Shown: positions 1 to 11,551, counted from the first letter of the stretch. The stretch is DNA of 64,000 bases from Nitrospirillum viridazoti CBAmc (GCF_000730165.1 NZ_CP022112.1:310001-374000), one strand, 5' to 3'. A program made the numbers and translations. The notes: generated by a model from the letters alone, not told the origin.

Positions 1-41
1 CCCGGGGCAAACTGGTGCTATCCGGCTTCTAATCGGTCTAA

Positions 42-71
42 GGCTGGCCTGGGTCGCGCCCCGGGCCAGCC
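42..71 (+). terminator. GC-rich hairpin, possible end of an upstream unit
   Basis: An 8-bp perfect inverted repeat, GGCTGGCC at 42-49 and GGCCAGCC at 64-71, encloses a GC-rich loop that can pair further. No T-run follows, so this is only a candidate terminator or 5'-leader structure for whatever lies before the window or for the small ORF just downstream. Confidence 0.25.
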
Positions 72-112
72 GGGTTGCCATAACCAACCCTTGTTCCATC
101 AGGAGGCCGGCG

Positions 113-226
113 ATGCACCGGGTCCCCACACGGCGGAGCATTGCCCGCCGCATCCTCGACGGGTTCATCCTGGCCGGCCGGCGCTGGTTCACCCGCCGCC
201 CGGCGGAATTGTGGCCGCCCCTCTGA
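113..226 (+). CDS. Small arginine-rich hypothetical protein (37 aa)
   Basis: Short ORF below usual length cut-offs. It has a near-perfect Shine-Dalgarno (CAGGAGG, about 100-106) 6 nt before the ATG. The product is very basic (RRSIARR, AGRRWFTRRP) with a tryptophan-rich end, in the style of small DUF1127-like alphaproteobacterial proteins, although I cannot match the DUF1127 core motif. It stops 2 nt before the convergent stop codon of the methyltransferase. Role unknown; the ribosome binding site is the main argument that it is real. Confidence 0.4.
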   Translation: MHRVPTRRSIARRILDGFILAGRRWFTRRPAELWPPL

Positions 227-228
227 CC

Positions 229-2037
229 TCAGGCGGCCAGCCGCTGCCGGAGCCGGCGATACAGCCGGATGGGTAGCGGGTAGCGGGATTCCGCCATCAG
301 GGCCAGGGCGGCGGCCACGGGCGCGTCCTCATGCCAGGACGGGTCGCCCCAGCGCTCGTAGACGCGGGCCGCCAGGCGATGGGCCCGCAGGCGCACCAGG
401 CGGATCAGGGCCACCTTGGCGCACAAGGTGACCGTGTCCGGCCAATCGCGCAGCAGCGGGTCGTTCACCGCCTGGTCCAGCAGGGCCAGGACCTTGGCCG
501 GCTTACGATTGCTGCCGATGGTGTCGATGGCCGTCTGCCTTGCCGCCTGGTAGGCGGCGGGGCGGGCCAGGTTGATCAGGCGGGTGACGCAATCGTCGCC
601 CGGCAACACCGCGACCGGCTGGTCCAGGGTCTCCGCCTGCCGCATGCCCAGGGTGGCCAGGGTGGCCTTCAGGTCGGCGCGCAGCGCGTCCCGGTCCGTG
701 GGGGTCAGCATGAAGCCGGTGGTGGAGTCCGTCGCTTCCACCAGGGTCAGCAGGGGCCGGATGTCCGCGCCCTGCACCGCCAGGTTTTGCAGGGCCAGGC
801 GCAAGGCGGCGGGGATGGCGGTGCCGGCCTCGCCATTATCCATGCTGAGGCGCTGCAGTACCCGGCGCAGCGTCACACCCGCCAAGACAGCCGCGGCGGC
901 GTAGCAAGCCGACCGGGCGGCATCATTGTCGGCGTTGTTGACCAGGATGGACTTGAAATGCAGCGAGGTCATCAGGTTGCCGGGCTCACGCCGGGTGAAT
1001 TCCTCAAGGTCCACCGGGTTGGGCGGCACCACCAGGCTTTCCGGGTCATCCAGGTCGATGCCGAAGCGGGCGCGGACCTGCTCCACCATCCGCTTGAACA
1101 CCTCCTGCGCCTCCTCGGGGAAGCCGAAGTTGACCAGTTCCTTGAACAGGCGGTAGCGGAAGCCGTTCTCCAGCCGGTCGTACTTGGGCAGGCGCTCAGG
1201 CGTCAGGCGCCGGCGCAGGTATTCGCGCAGCAGGGCGCGGTCGCAGCCGTCCCTGACCCCCGCGGGCAGCGGCACGCGCGAGGCGTGGATGCGCAGGATG
1301 CCGGCGACGGGCGCCACGCTGACATGGGTGAAGCCTGCCGCCCGCAGTGCCGTTTCCATCGAGGCGACGGTGAACAGGGTCATGTGCGAGCCGGGGCTGA
1401 TGATCGGCCACATCATGGAGGCCGGCGTTTCCGGCTTCAGCACCCCACCATCCGGCGTGGTCAGGACCAGGATGCCCGTGTCGTTCAGGCCCCGGCTGAG
1501 CGTTTTCAGCAAGGGAACCGGGTTCGGCACATGCTCCAGCAATTCGAACGCGGCCACCACGTCATAGGTGACGGGCAGGGGCGTGTCTTCGGTGAAATAG
1601 TCCGGGATGATGTCCAGGCCCAGCCATTGGCGGCCCAGCTCCGACGCGCGGGAGGGGTCGTAGCCCTTGGCTTTCCAACCCAGCGCCACCTCGACATAGT
1701 CGCTGATGAAGCCGATGTTGGCGCCGATGTCCAGCAGGCGGCCTTCACCCGGCTTCAGCCAGCCCATGGGCTCCAGCATCACGTCCAAGCCCGCGCCCAT
1801 TTCCAGGTACAGGTCCGTGGCGGCGATGAAGATGCCGGTGTCGTGGCTGTAGTCGCCCACCGTCCGGTCCGTGGAGAAACGGACGGTGCACCGCCGGCAG
1901 CACAGCAGCACCCAGTCCGGGTCGTGCGGCCCTCCCCAGGGAACGGTCAGGGTTGGCGCATGGGGGCCGGCGTCGCCACAGACCGGGCAGGGGGCCGCGA
2001 TAGTCGGGGCGTCGGCGGAGGGCCAGCGGATATCCAT
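229..2037 (-). CDS. Class I SAM-dependent methyltransferase with N-terminal zinc-ribbon-like cysteines (602 aa)
   Basis: Predicted cytoplasmic methyltransferase. Residues 17-50 hold paired cysteines (CPVC, then CCRRC), the zinc-binding head often found on methyltransferases of sugar and surface-glycan clusters. The SAM-binding motif I is LLDIGANIGF at about 101-110, and the acidic ELLEHVPN motif follows near 168. Roughly residues 300-602 form an alanine/leucine-rich helical extension that I do not recognise, making the protein much longer than a bare Methyltransf_11/23 domain. It is divergent from a glycosyltransferase 230 nt away, suggesting modification of a surface polysaccharide or glycolipid. 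The substrate is unknown. Confidence 0.75.
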   Translation of the reverse strand: MDIRWPSADAPTIAAPCPVCGDAGPHAPTLTVPWGGPHDPDWVLLCCRRCTVRFSTDRTVGDYSHDTGIFIAATDLYLEMGAGLDVMLEPMGWLKPGEGRLLDIGANIGFISDYVEVALGWKAKGYDPSRASELGRQWLGLDIIPDYFTEDTPLPVTYDVVAAFELLEHVPNPVPLLKTLSRGLNDTGILVLTTPDGGVLKPETPASMMWPIISPGSHMTLFTVASMETALRAAGFTHVSVAPVAGILRIHASRVPLPAGVRDGCDRALLREYLRRRLTPERLPKYDRLENGFRYRLFKELVNFGFPEEAQEVFKRMVEQVRARFGIDLDDPESLVVPPNPVDLEEFTRREPGNLMTSLHFKSILVNNADNDAARSACYAAAAVLAGVTLRRVLQRLSMDNGEAGTAIPAALRLALQNLAVQGADIRPLLTLVEATDSTTGFMLTPTDRDALRADLKATLATLGMRQAETLDQPVAVLPGDDCVTRLINLARPAAYQAARQTAIDTIGSNRKPAKVLALLDQAVNDPLLRDWPDTVTLCAKVALIRLVRLRAHRLAARVYERWGDPSWHEDAPVAAALALMAESRYPLPIRLYRRLRQRLAA

Positions 2038-2147
2038 GCGAAATGTTTCCGTTCTGCAATGCGGCCCCCCGCCTTATGGCGTGGCAGGGGCTGTCCGTCC
2101 GGTTGTGCCCGAGGGCCGGCGGATTTGTCCAGCGCCCGTCTGCGGCG

Positions 2148-2191
2148 GATGGGCGTGACCCAATCGGCGTGGACCCGATCGGCGTGGACAA
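2148..2191. repeat. Three tandem ~15-bp repeats between divergent genes
   Basis: Units at 2148-2161 (degenerate), 2162-2176 and 2177-2191 share the core ATCGGCGTGGAC; the last two copies are identical over 12 bases with a 15-nt period. They lie between the start codons of the divergent methyltransferase and glycosyltransferase genes, where they could be regulator sites or a slippage product. Confidence 0.6.
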
Positions 2192-2266
2192 GTCCGGCGA
2201 TCATCCATGAGAATGCGCGACGGGCCGGGGGGTGCTGGCGGCCGGGATGATGGGAAGCGCACAGGC

Positions 2267-3505
2267 ATGTTTCGGGTTTTACTGCTGCATAAGGACTTTC
2301 CCGGCCAGTTCCGCCCATTGGCCTTGTCATTGCTGGCCGATCCACGGGTCGAGGTGCGCGGACTGGGACAGCGGGAGGAGTGGCTGCTGCCGGGGCTGAC
2401 CCCGCAGCTTTATCGCGACATGCCGGCCGTGGCCGCCGGCACCCATCCTTATCTGTTGAGCGCCGCGGACCATGTCATCCGCGGTCAGTGCGCGCTGCGG
2501 GATGCCGTGGGAATGGCGCAGCAAGGATATCGGCCCGATTTGATCATCGGCCATTGCGGTTTCGGCGATACGCTTTATCTGAAAGACTTGTGGCCGGACG
2601 TTCCGCTGGTTGGTTACTTTGAGTTTTACTATCATAGCCGAGGGGCGGACGTGGGTTTCGACCCGCTCTTCCCTGTCACCCTCGACGATCTCGCCCGTGT
2701 GCGCACGCTGAACGTCGTCAACCTGCTGGGGCTGGAGGCCGCGGATTTGGGCGTCTGCCCGACCGAATGGCAGCGCTCGCTTCATCCGGTCGCCTTCCGC
2801 GACCGCCTGCAGGTCATGCATGAGGGAATAGACACCGACCTGGCCTGTCCCGGACCGGTGCCGGCCCTCGCCCTGCCCGACGGCACGGTCCTCACGCAGG
2901 GGGACGAGGTAGTGACCTACGTGGCGCGGGACCTGGAACCTTACCGCGGCTTCCACGTCTTCATGCGCGCGCTGCCGGAAATCCTGAGGCGGCGGCCCCG
3001 GGCCCGGGTGGTGGTGGCCGGCGGCGATGGCGTCAGCTATGGTCCGCCCCCCGCGGGCGGGGGCTCTTGGCGCGAGCACCTGCTGGCGGAGGTGGGGCCG
3101 GCGCTGGAATCGAGCCGTGTGCATTTCCTGGGGCCGGTGGACCACGGCCGATTTTTGGACCTGATGCGCTTGTCCAGCGCGCACGTCTATCTCACCTATC
3201 CCTTCGTGTTGTCCTGGTCGATGCTGGAGGCCATGGCCTGCGGCGCCTTGCTGGTGGCCTCCGACACGCCGCCGGTGGCGGAGGTGGTGCGGGATGGGGT
3301 GAACGGGCTGCTGTTCCCGTTCTTCGACACGGGCATGCTGGCCAGCCGGGTGGTGGAGGCGCTGGATCGCGGGCCGGCGCTGGCACCCCTGCGGCAAAGG
3401 GCGAGGGAGACGGTGAGGGCGCGATTCGACGCCCGCACCCAGGCTGTTCCCGCCTGGCGCCAGGCCCTGGCGCGGTTCGGATGTCCTGCGCCGGCAGGAA
3501 TTTAA
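2267..3505 (+). CDS. Glycosyltransferase family 4 (412 aa)
   Basis: Cytoplasmic, nucleotide-sugar-dependent GT-B glycosyltransferase. The N-terminal HKDFPGQF motif (about residues 8-15) is typical of the Glyco_trans_4_3 N-domain. The C-terminal GT1 domain carries the E-x7-E-type donor site around LEAMACGALLVASDTPPVAE (about 320-340) followed by DGVNGLLFPF. I chose the ATG at 2267 because the protein homology-like part begins there; the open frame extends 20 codons further upstream (2207) with unconvincing sequence. It is divergent from the methyltransferase and precedes the secretion operon, so a role in exopolysaccharide or surface glycan assembly is likely but inferred. Confidence 0.85.
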   Translation: MFRVLLLHKDFPGQFRPLALSLLADPRVEVRGLGQREEWLLPGLTPQLYRDMPAVAAGTHPYLLSAADHVIRGQCALRDAVGMAQQGYRPDLIIGHCGFGDTLYLKDLWPDVPLVGYFEFYYHSRGADVGFDPLFPVTLDDLARVRTLNVVNLLGLEAADLGVCPTEWQRSLHPVAFRDRLQVMHEGIDTDLACPGPVPALALPDGTVLTQGDEVVTYVARDLEPYRGFHVFMRALPEILRRRPRARVVVAGGDGVSYGPPPAGGGSWREHLLAEVGPALESSRVHFLGPVDHGRFLDLMRLSSAHVYLTYPFVLSWSMLEAMACGALLVASDTPPVAEVVRDGVNGLLFPFFDTGMLASRVVEALDRGPALAPLRQRARETVRARFDARTQAVPAWRQALARFGCPAPAGI

Positions 3506-3514
3506 TTCGTCGTT

Positions 3515-3526
3515 TCATTTAAATGA
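3515..3526. promoter_or_regulatory. 12-bp AT-rich palindrome upstream of the ABC exporter
   Basis: TCATTTAAATGA is a perfect palindrome immediately after the glycosyltransferase stop codon and about 125 nt before the exporter start. It is AT-rich in a GC-rich setting and is a candidate operator; no T-run makes it a poor terminator. Confidence 0.35.
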
Positions 3527-3649
3527 CGCGTTAACGAGGCAGAAAATCCGGACAAGGCATATGTAGAATTTGCCGTTTCTTTTATGAGTGCGCTAAGGTC
3601 GCGCGCAAAGGGGGTCGGCCCCTGCCCGAAAGGGGAACAGGCCGGCATA

Positions 3650-5899
<2,250 letters not shown>

Positions 5900-7281
5900 C
5901 GCCGTCGTCGCCCAGGCGATCAACGACTTCCAGTCGGAGATCGCCGCGGTCGTGGGCGCCCCATATCCCAAGCCGGTGCGCAGCACGCTGTACACCCTGT
6001 CGGCCATGGTGGCCGTCGCCCTGATCCTGATTTCCGTGGTGAAGCTGGATGAGGTGGTGACGGCCCCCGGTAAGGTGGTGTCGCGCACGCCCAGCATCGT
6101 GGTGCAGCCGCTGGACACCTCCGTTGTCCGGTCCATCATGGTGCGGCCGGGGCAGGAGGTGAAGAAGGGCGACCTGCTGGTGACGCTGGACCCGACCTTC
6201 GCGTCCGCCGACGCCTCTCAGCTGCGCGACCAGGTGGCGTCGCTGACGGCCGAGGTCGCCCGCCTGGAGGCGGAGCAGGCCAAGGGGGTCTACGATCCCG
6301 GGGCGGAGCCGACCACGCAGGCCGCCTTGCAGCTGTCCGTCTGGCGGTCGCGCCAGGCGGAGTACAAGGCCAAGCTTGCGAACTATGACCAGAAGATCGA
6401 GTCAGCCCAGTCCACCATGGTGCGCAGCCAGCGGGACATGGAGTACTTCAAGTCCCGCGTGGCGGTGACCTCGGAGATCGAGGACATGCGCGCCAAGCTG
6501 GAAAAGAAGGAATACGGCAGCCGCTTGAACACCCTGCTGGCGCAGGACAGCCGCACCGAGATGATGCGCAACCTGGCCAGCGCCGAACAGCAGGCGCGGT
6601 CGGCGTCGCACGACCTGGAGGCCTTGAGATCGGAGCGGGACTCCTTCCTGCACCAGTGGCAGGCGGACCTGGCCCAGGATCTGTCGAGCAAGCGGACGGA
6701 CCTGCAGAAGGCTAGGGACGACCTGTCCAAAGCGGAACGCCGCAACGATTTGGTGGAGATGCGCGCCATCGAGGACGGTTCCATCCTGTCCGTGGGCGAC
6801 ATTTCCGTAGGTTCCGTCGCCAAGACCGGCGACATGCTGGTGACCCTGGTGCCGGCCAACGCGCCCCTGGAGGCGGAAGTCGACCTGGACGGTGCCGACC
6901 AGGGCCACGTCAAGCTGGGCGATAAGGTTGAGATCAAGCTCGACGCCTATCGCTTCGTCGAGCATGGCACGGCCAAAGGCATCCTGCGCAGCGTCAGCGA
7001 CGACAGCTTCACCCGCCAGGATAACGGCCAGCCGACCACGCGGCGATTCTTCCGGGGACGGATCGAAATCACCGAGGTCAAGCTCTACAATGTCGGCAAG
7101 GACGGCGTGCACCTGGTCCCGGGTATGCCCCTCAGCGCCGACATCATGGTGGGGCGCCGCACCATCCTGATGTACCTGATGGAAACGGTGCTGCGTCAGG
7201 CGTCCGAGGGGATGCGCGAGCCTTGATCGGCATCCATTCAAATGGCATCTGGGGGATCACTACTGCGGCACGCGGCGGGTC

Positions 7282-8964
7282 ATGGTCGGCTTTTCGACGC
7301 TGATAGATCGGGCAGCCACATGGCGGATCGGACGGTCATCCGCCGATTGGTCCCTGGCCATGGCCCGTCGCCTGGCCGCCCGCGGCGATGACGTCGGCGC
7401 GGCGCGGGCGTTGGCGGCCGCGGCCCGGGCGGGTTCAATCGAGGGGATGCGGGGGCTGGCGGATGCGCTGATGCAGGGGCGCGGCGTCCTGCCCGACCCA
7501 GCGGCGGCGGTCCGCTGGATCACGGCCGCTGCAGGGGCGGGCGACGCCGACTCCCAGGCGCGCCTGGGTGCCCTGTACGCCAACGGAATTGGCCGCGCAC
7601 CGGCGGATGGTGACACCGGCAGCACCTTCCATCTGCCGGTGGACGTCACCCGGGCGCGCCTGTGGGCGGAGAAGGCCGCGATCCAGGGCCACGTCGAGGC
7701 CCAAGTGCTGTTGGGTTGGCTGCTGTCGCGGCGCAGCGGGTCGGAAGGCGACCCGGTGCAGGCCGCCGAGTGGTACCGCCGCGCTGCCGACGCTGGCAGC
7801 CACGCGGCCAAGGTGGGCCTGGCCATGATCCTCTCCAGCGGCGATCTGGGGGAGCCGGACGCCGCCGCCGCCGTGCGCCTGTATGAAGAGGCGGCGGCCG
7901 TCGGCAATCCCACCGCGATCTATTACCTGGCCATGGCCTATATGCTGGGCGAAGGCACGCCCCAGGACTTGGACCGTGGCGTGGCCACCCTGAAGCAGGC
8001 GGCGGATCTGCAGGTGGCGGGGGCCCAGCGGTCGCTGGGCGTCATGTACATGCGCGGCCAGAACGTTGCCCAGGACAGTGCGGCGGCGGAGACTTGGCTG
8101 CGTCGCGCCGCCGTGAAGGGCGATGTCGAGGCCATGGCGTTGCTGGGTGACCTGCACGCCGGGCGGCTGGCCCGCGTTCCCAGCGACATCGAGGCGGCGC
8201 AATGGTATCAGGCAGCGGCCGACCGCGACCATGCTGGGGCGCAAATGGCGCTGGGGCTGGCCTACGCCGGCGGGCGTGGTTTGCCCAAGGACGTGTTCGA
8301 AGCGGTGCGGTGGTTCACCAAGGCGGCCGACAGCGGCTTCGTTCCGGCCCAGTTCCGTATGGGCATCTGTCACCTGGGCGGCGAGGGCGTCCCCCAGGAC
8401 TATGCCAAGTCCGCCCGGTATTTCCGCATGGCGGCCGACGCCGGCCACGCCGACGCCCTCTACAACCTGGGTGTCCTGCACTATCACGGCTACGGCCTGG
8501 AAAAGGACGAGGCGCAGGCCATGGTCCTGTACAGCCAGGCGGCGGAGAAGGGCAGTGCGTCGGCCCAGTTCCGGGTGGGGCGTGCCTATGCCACCGGGGC
8601 CGGCTTGCCGCAAGACGATGCCGCCGCCCTGGTCTGGACGCGCCGGGCGGCGGAACAGGGGCATGTACCGGGGCAGGTCAATCTGGCGCGCATGCTCCTG
8701 GCCCAGGGGTATGGAAGCCAAGGGCATGCGGCACAACGGGACGCCGCCGTGGCGGAGGCCAGGGCTTGGCTGGAAAGGGCCACGGCCGCCGGCAGCGGTG
8801 AAGCCATGAGCACCCTGGCCGAGCTGATCGCCGCCCATGACGGTGCGGCGGGCGTGGAAACGGCGCTGGAGTGGGCCCGCCGGGCGGCCAAGGCGGGTGA
8901 TCCCCGCGCGCCGCAGGTCGTCGAGGCCCTAGAGGCGCGCGCCTTCCACGGTGAGGTTCGCTGA
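7282..8964 (+). CDS. Sel1-repeat (SLR/TPR-like) protein (560 aa)
   Basis: Almost the whole protein is about a dozen Sel1-like repeats of roughly 36 residues, with the usual signature of A-x-x-W/Y-x-x-A-A, then G, A-x-x-x-L-G and Y-x-x-G-x-G (for example ALYNLGVLHYHGYGLEKDEA near 392). No signal peptide is evident. Such solenoids are protein-interaction scaffolds. It follows the HlyD gene after 55 nt in the same direction, so it probably belongs to the secretion operon as an accessory or regulatory partner; a direct role in secretion is inference. Confidence 0.85.
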   Translation: MVGFSTLIDRAATWRIGRSSADWSLAMARRLAARGDDVGAARALAAAARAGSIEGMRGLADALMQGRGVLPDPAAAVRWITAAAGAGDADSQARLGALYANGIGRAPADGDTGSTFHLPVDVTRARLWAEKAAIQGHVEAQVLLGWLLSRRSGSEGDPVQAAEWYRRAADAGSHAAKVGLAMILSSGDLGEPDAAAAVRLYEEAAAVGNPTAIYYLAMAYMLGEGTPQDLDRGVATLKQAADLQVAGAQRSLGVMYMRGQNVAQDSAAAETWLRRAAVKGDVEAMALLGDLHAGRLARVPSDIEAAQWYQAAADRDHAGAQMALGLAYAGGRGLPKDVFEAVRWFTKAADSGFVPAQFRMGICHLGGEGVPQDYAKSARYFRMAADAGHADALYNLGVLHYHGYGLEKDEAQAMVLYSQAAEKGSASAQFRVGRAYATGAGLPQDDAAALVWTRRAAEQGHVPGQVNLARMLLAQGYGSQGHAAQRDAAVAEARAWLERATAAGSGEAMSTLAELIAAHDGAAGVETALEWARRAAKAGDPRAPQVVEALEARAFHGEVR

Positions 8965-9005
8965 CAGGGACGCGTCGGGCCCCGCCCCTCAGTGCACCCG
9001 CCCGC

Positions 9006-10076
9006 TCAATGCACCCGGTTGCGCATCGACAATTGCAGATGATGCAGGATGAGGCTGGTGTCGTATGAGGGCGAGGAGGCGCGGATGACCTCCTCCCAGC
9101 GCTGCACGCAGGGGATGCCGACGGGATTGCGCTGCAGCAGATCACGCTTGATGAACGGGCTGGCCTTGCGGGCCACCAGGTAATCCCAGAAATAGTGGGT
9201 CTGGTTCAGGGGCCGTCCCTGGTTGATGGCCTTTTGCAGCTGGCGCAGATAGGGCAGGATCTGTCCTTGGCTGTTGCCATGGTTGTCGACCACGGCGTCC
9301 TGCTGCTTGGACCGGTCCAGCGCCTCGTTCAGCGGCTTCGAAATTTCTGAAACCACGCTGCGGTAAGGCAGCAGGGCGCGACACTGGATACCGGCCCGCA
9401 GGAAGAAGCGCGTCATGCCGATTTCATAATCGCGGATGACCCAGCGCTTGCGCCGGTAATAACGAACCTTTTTCCAGAACTTCAAGAAGCTGGGATGCTT
9501 CAGGGCTGCGTGATGAAAAATCAAGAAATAGCTCTGCAGGTGGAAATGGCGGTCCCAGCTGTCGGTCAACCCCCAGATACCCGCCTGGGCCGGGTCCGCC
9601 TGGCGGACCACCTCCGCCAGATCCTGCAGGGGGCCGTATATGCTGTCGTTGGTGATCAACAGCTGATCAAGGGCGCCGGGGTCGGGGATGAGGGCGATGG
9701 CGTCCTTGAACGCGCCGAAGTCCCAGCCGATGTTGCGCCGTTTCAGCACCCAGGCGACATGCGGCAGCACCTTGCCGGTTTCCTTGGCCGACAATTTGGG
9801 ACAGTTGCTGGCGAAGATGACGGCATAGCCGGCCTCCGCCAGCTTGGCGACGAAATAGACGACATAGTCATGGACAATGCCGCGTTGGTCATAATGGTTG
9901 AAGACGGCGACCTTGCGGGCCCCGTCCAGTGGCAAGTGGCCGGGAAGGCTGGCCTTGACCGTGGTCCGTCGGGGCAGGATGGGAGCCGCCAGGCAGCGCA
10001 CCAAGTCCGCGCCGTCGACCAACAGCATCGGCAGTCGGACACCCTTCTTGAGCATCTTAAAGAACGTGTCAGACAT
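9006..10076 (-). CDS. RgpF (rhamnan synthesis F)-like protein, copy 1 (356 aa)
   Basis: Resembles the RgpF family found in surface polysaccharide loci. Visible family features are KVAVFNHYD near the N terminus, the strongly conserved RRNIGWDFGAFKDAI block, LLITNDSIYGPL, and the SWDRHFHLQSYFLIF segment. It is about 40% alike by eye to the next gene upstream and shares its motif order. The start at 10076 (MSDTFF) has a GGGGGAT sequence upstream; an in-frame start 11 codons earlier exists. Probably involved in glycan synthesis or modification with the glycosyltransferases of this block; exact activity is unknown. Confidence 0.75.
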   Translation of the reverse strand: MSDTFFKMLKKGVRLPMLLVDGADLVRCLAAPILPRRTTVKASLPGHLPLDGARKVAVFNHYDQRGIVHDYVVYFVAKLAEAGYAVIFASNCPKLSAKETGKVLPHVAWVLKRRNIGWDFGAFKDAIALIPDPGALDQLLITNDSIYGPLQDLAEVVRQADPAQAGIWGLTDSWDRHFHLQSYFLIFHHAALKHPSFLKFWKKVRYYRRKRWVIRDYEIGMTRFFLRAGIQCRALLPYRSVVSEISKPLNEALDRSKQQDAVVDNHGNSQGQILPYLRQLQKAINQGRPLNQTHYFWDYLVARKASPFIKRDLLQRNPVGIPCVQRWEEVIRASSPSYDTSLILHHLQLSMRNRVH

Positions 10077-10210
10077 GAAACCGATAAATCCCCCGCCTTG
10101 AATACCCATTATAGGCGATACGCTGGAGTTCTGAAAGCAAAGCTGTCGACCATCGCGCGGGGGCCGAACCCGCCAGGTCGACGCATGAAAGAAATGTCGC
10201 TACTTCTACG

Positions 10211-11233
10211 CTACCGTGGTGAAAGGTGCTCGCGGATCAGGCCGGTATCATAGTTGGAAACCCTGGATACAACGTATTCCCAATCACCAACATTGGGAAT
10301 GTTGGCCGGATTCTTTTGCAGCAATTCGCGTTTGATGAAAGGAAAGCCCAGGCCGACCGTCAGCTCGTACCAGAAAAAATGGGTCTGGTTGATGGGAATG
10401 GAAGCCTTGATGCGGTTGGCGAGCATTTGCGCGTACCCGGCCGGCGACGTCCTGTCGGCTTTGGGCGGCGCGGTTCGCGGTGTATGGGACCGCATGAATG
10501 TTTCGGTGACGGTGTTATAGGGGAACAGCGCCTTGCAGCGCAGGCCACCGTCCTGCAGCGTCCGCGTCAGCCCGATCTCATATTTCTCGATGATCCAATG
10601 CTTGCGCCGGAAGCAGCGGACACCGTCCCAGAACCGCCGGAACGCCTCGGAGCGCAACGCCCGCTGGTGGAACAGCAGGAAGAAGCTTTGCAGGTGATAA
10701 TGGCGCTCCCAGCTGTCTGTGCTGCCCCAGATGTCGGCTTCGGCCGGTGACGCGCGGGCGATCAGGGGATCCAGGTCATAGAGGGGGCCGAAGACACTGT
10801 CGTTGGTAATCAGCAGCATATCGCGCTTTTCCAACGCCGGCACCAGCGAGATGGCCTCGCGGTAGGCGGCGAAATCCCAACCGATGTTCTGGCGGGAAAA
10901 GGCCAACGCCACGTCCGGCAGCAGGGGCGCCACCGTCTGGTCGCTCAGGCAGGGCGTATTGCTGGCGAAGACCACGGCAAAGCCCGCTTCCCGCAGCTTG
11001 CGGACATGATAGCGGACATAGGGGGCGATGGTGTCGGTCCGCGCGAAGTGCATGAAGACGGCCACCCGGGCCGCGCCGTCCAGCGACACCTGGCCGGTCC
11101 AGCTTTTCTCGATGCGGCCCACCGCGGGAGGTGGGGGGAAAAGCAGCAACTCGGCGTAATCGGCCGTGCGCGTGATCAGCAGGCGGCTGCGATAAGCAAC
11201 TTGGCGGACGATACGGCGAAACAGGTCACGCAC
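10211..11233 (-). CDS. RgpF-like protein, copy 2 (340 aa, GTG start)
   Basis: Paralogue of the neighbouring gene with the same landmarks: ARVAVFMHFA, SRQNIGWDFAAYREAI, MLLITNDSVFGPLYDL, SWERHYHLQSFFLLF and a C-terminal NQTHFFWYEL block. It begins at a GTG preceded by AGGA about 10 nt upstream. The 134-nt gap to copy 1 suggests one co-directional unit arising from tandem duplication with later divergence. A glycan-assembly role is inferred from family and neighbours. Confidence 0.75.
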   Translation of the reverse strand: MRDLFRRIVRQVAYRSRLLITRTADYAELLLFPPPPAVGRIEKSWTGQVSLDGAARVAVFMHFARTDTIAPYVRYHVRKLREAGFAVVFASNTPCLSDQTVAPLLPDVALAFSRQNIGWDFAAYREAISLVPALEKRDMLLITNDSVFGPLYDLDPLIARASPAEADIWGSTDSWERHYHLQSFFLLFHQRALRSEAFRRFWDGVRCFRRKHWIIEKYEIGLTRTLQDGGLRCKALFPYNTVTETFMRSHTPRTAPPKADRTSPAGYAQMLANRIKASIPINQTHFFWYELTVGLGFPFIKRELLQKNPANIPNVGDWEYVVSRVSNYDTGLIREHLSPR

Positions 11234-11334
11234 TCAAATACATCCTAAGCACATATCCGGCGAACCACGCATCCGGCTCGCCTTGCCGGCCTGGCGCGTG
11301 CCGATCGCCAAGAGCCTGATCAACAAGGGAAGCG

Positions 11335-11374
11335 CCAGCCCCTTTATGTCCGAGCCAGTTCCTTTATGCCCGAG
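11335..11374. repeat. 20-bp tandem direct repeat
   Basis: CCAGCCCCTTTATGTCCGAG at 11335-11354 is followed directly by a copy differing at 3 of 20 positions (11355-11374). The 20-nt period places the copies on one face of the helix, which suits a duplicated activator site, but slippage is also possible. Confidence 0.65.
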
Positions 11375-11427
11375 ACGGTGTGGCCAAACAATGTCGAGAA
11401 CCGGGGGCGGCCATGATGATGCCATAT

Positions 11428-11453
11428 ATGTTCGTCTGTCGAACATTTGTTCG
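11428..11453. promoter_or_regulatory. Candidate pca operator with three TGTTCG half-sites
   Basis: ATGTTCG (11428-11434) and its exact reverse complement CGAACAT (11440-11446) form a 7-bp dyad with a 5-bp spacer. A third TGTTCG in direct orientation follows at 11448-11453. It ends about 98 nt before pcaB. A palindrome plus one direct repeat recalls the architecture known for IclR-type PcaU/PobR operators; the dyad also contains a T-N11-A LysR box, so the nearby LysR protein is an alternative binder. Confidence 0.55.
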
Positions 11454-11551
11454 CAGTTGCACGGCTGTTCTTGGCGCGTGGCATGGCTCATTCCCGCCGG
11501 TCCGGTGCTATCGTGGCCACTGCCCTTCAAGAATGGCGGGAGGAATGAGAG

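Larger units (their letters stand above)
11234..11551. other. 318-nt intergenic region between divergent rgpF-like and pcaB
   Basis: No convincing ORF. It contains a 20-bp tandem repeat (11335-11374), a three-half-site operator-like sequence (11428-11453) and the pcaB ribosome binding site (GGGAGGA about 11536-11542). It must hold promoters for both divergent units. Confidence 0.7.
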
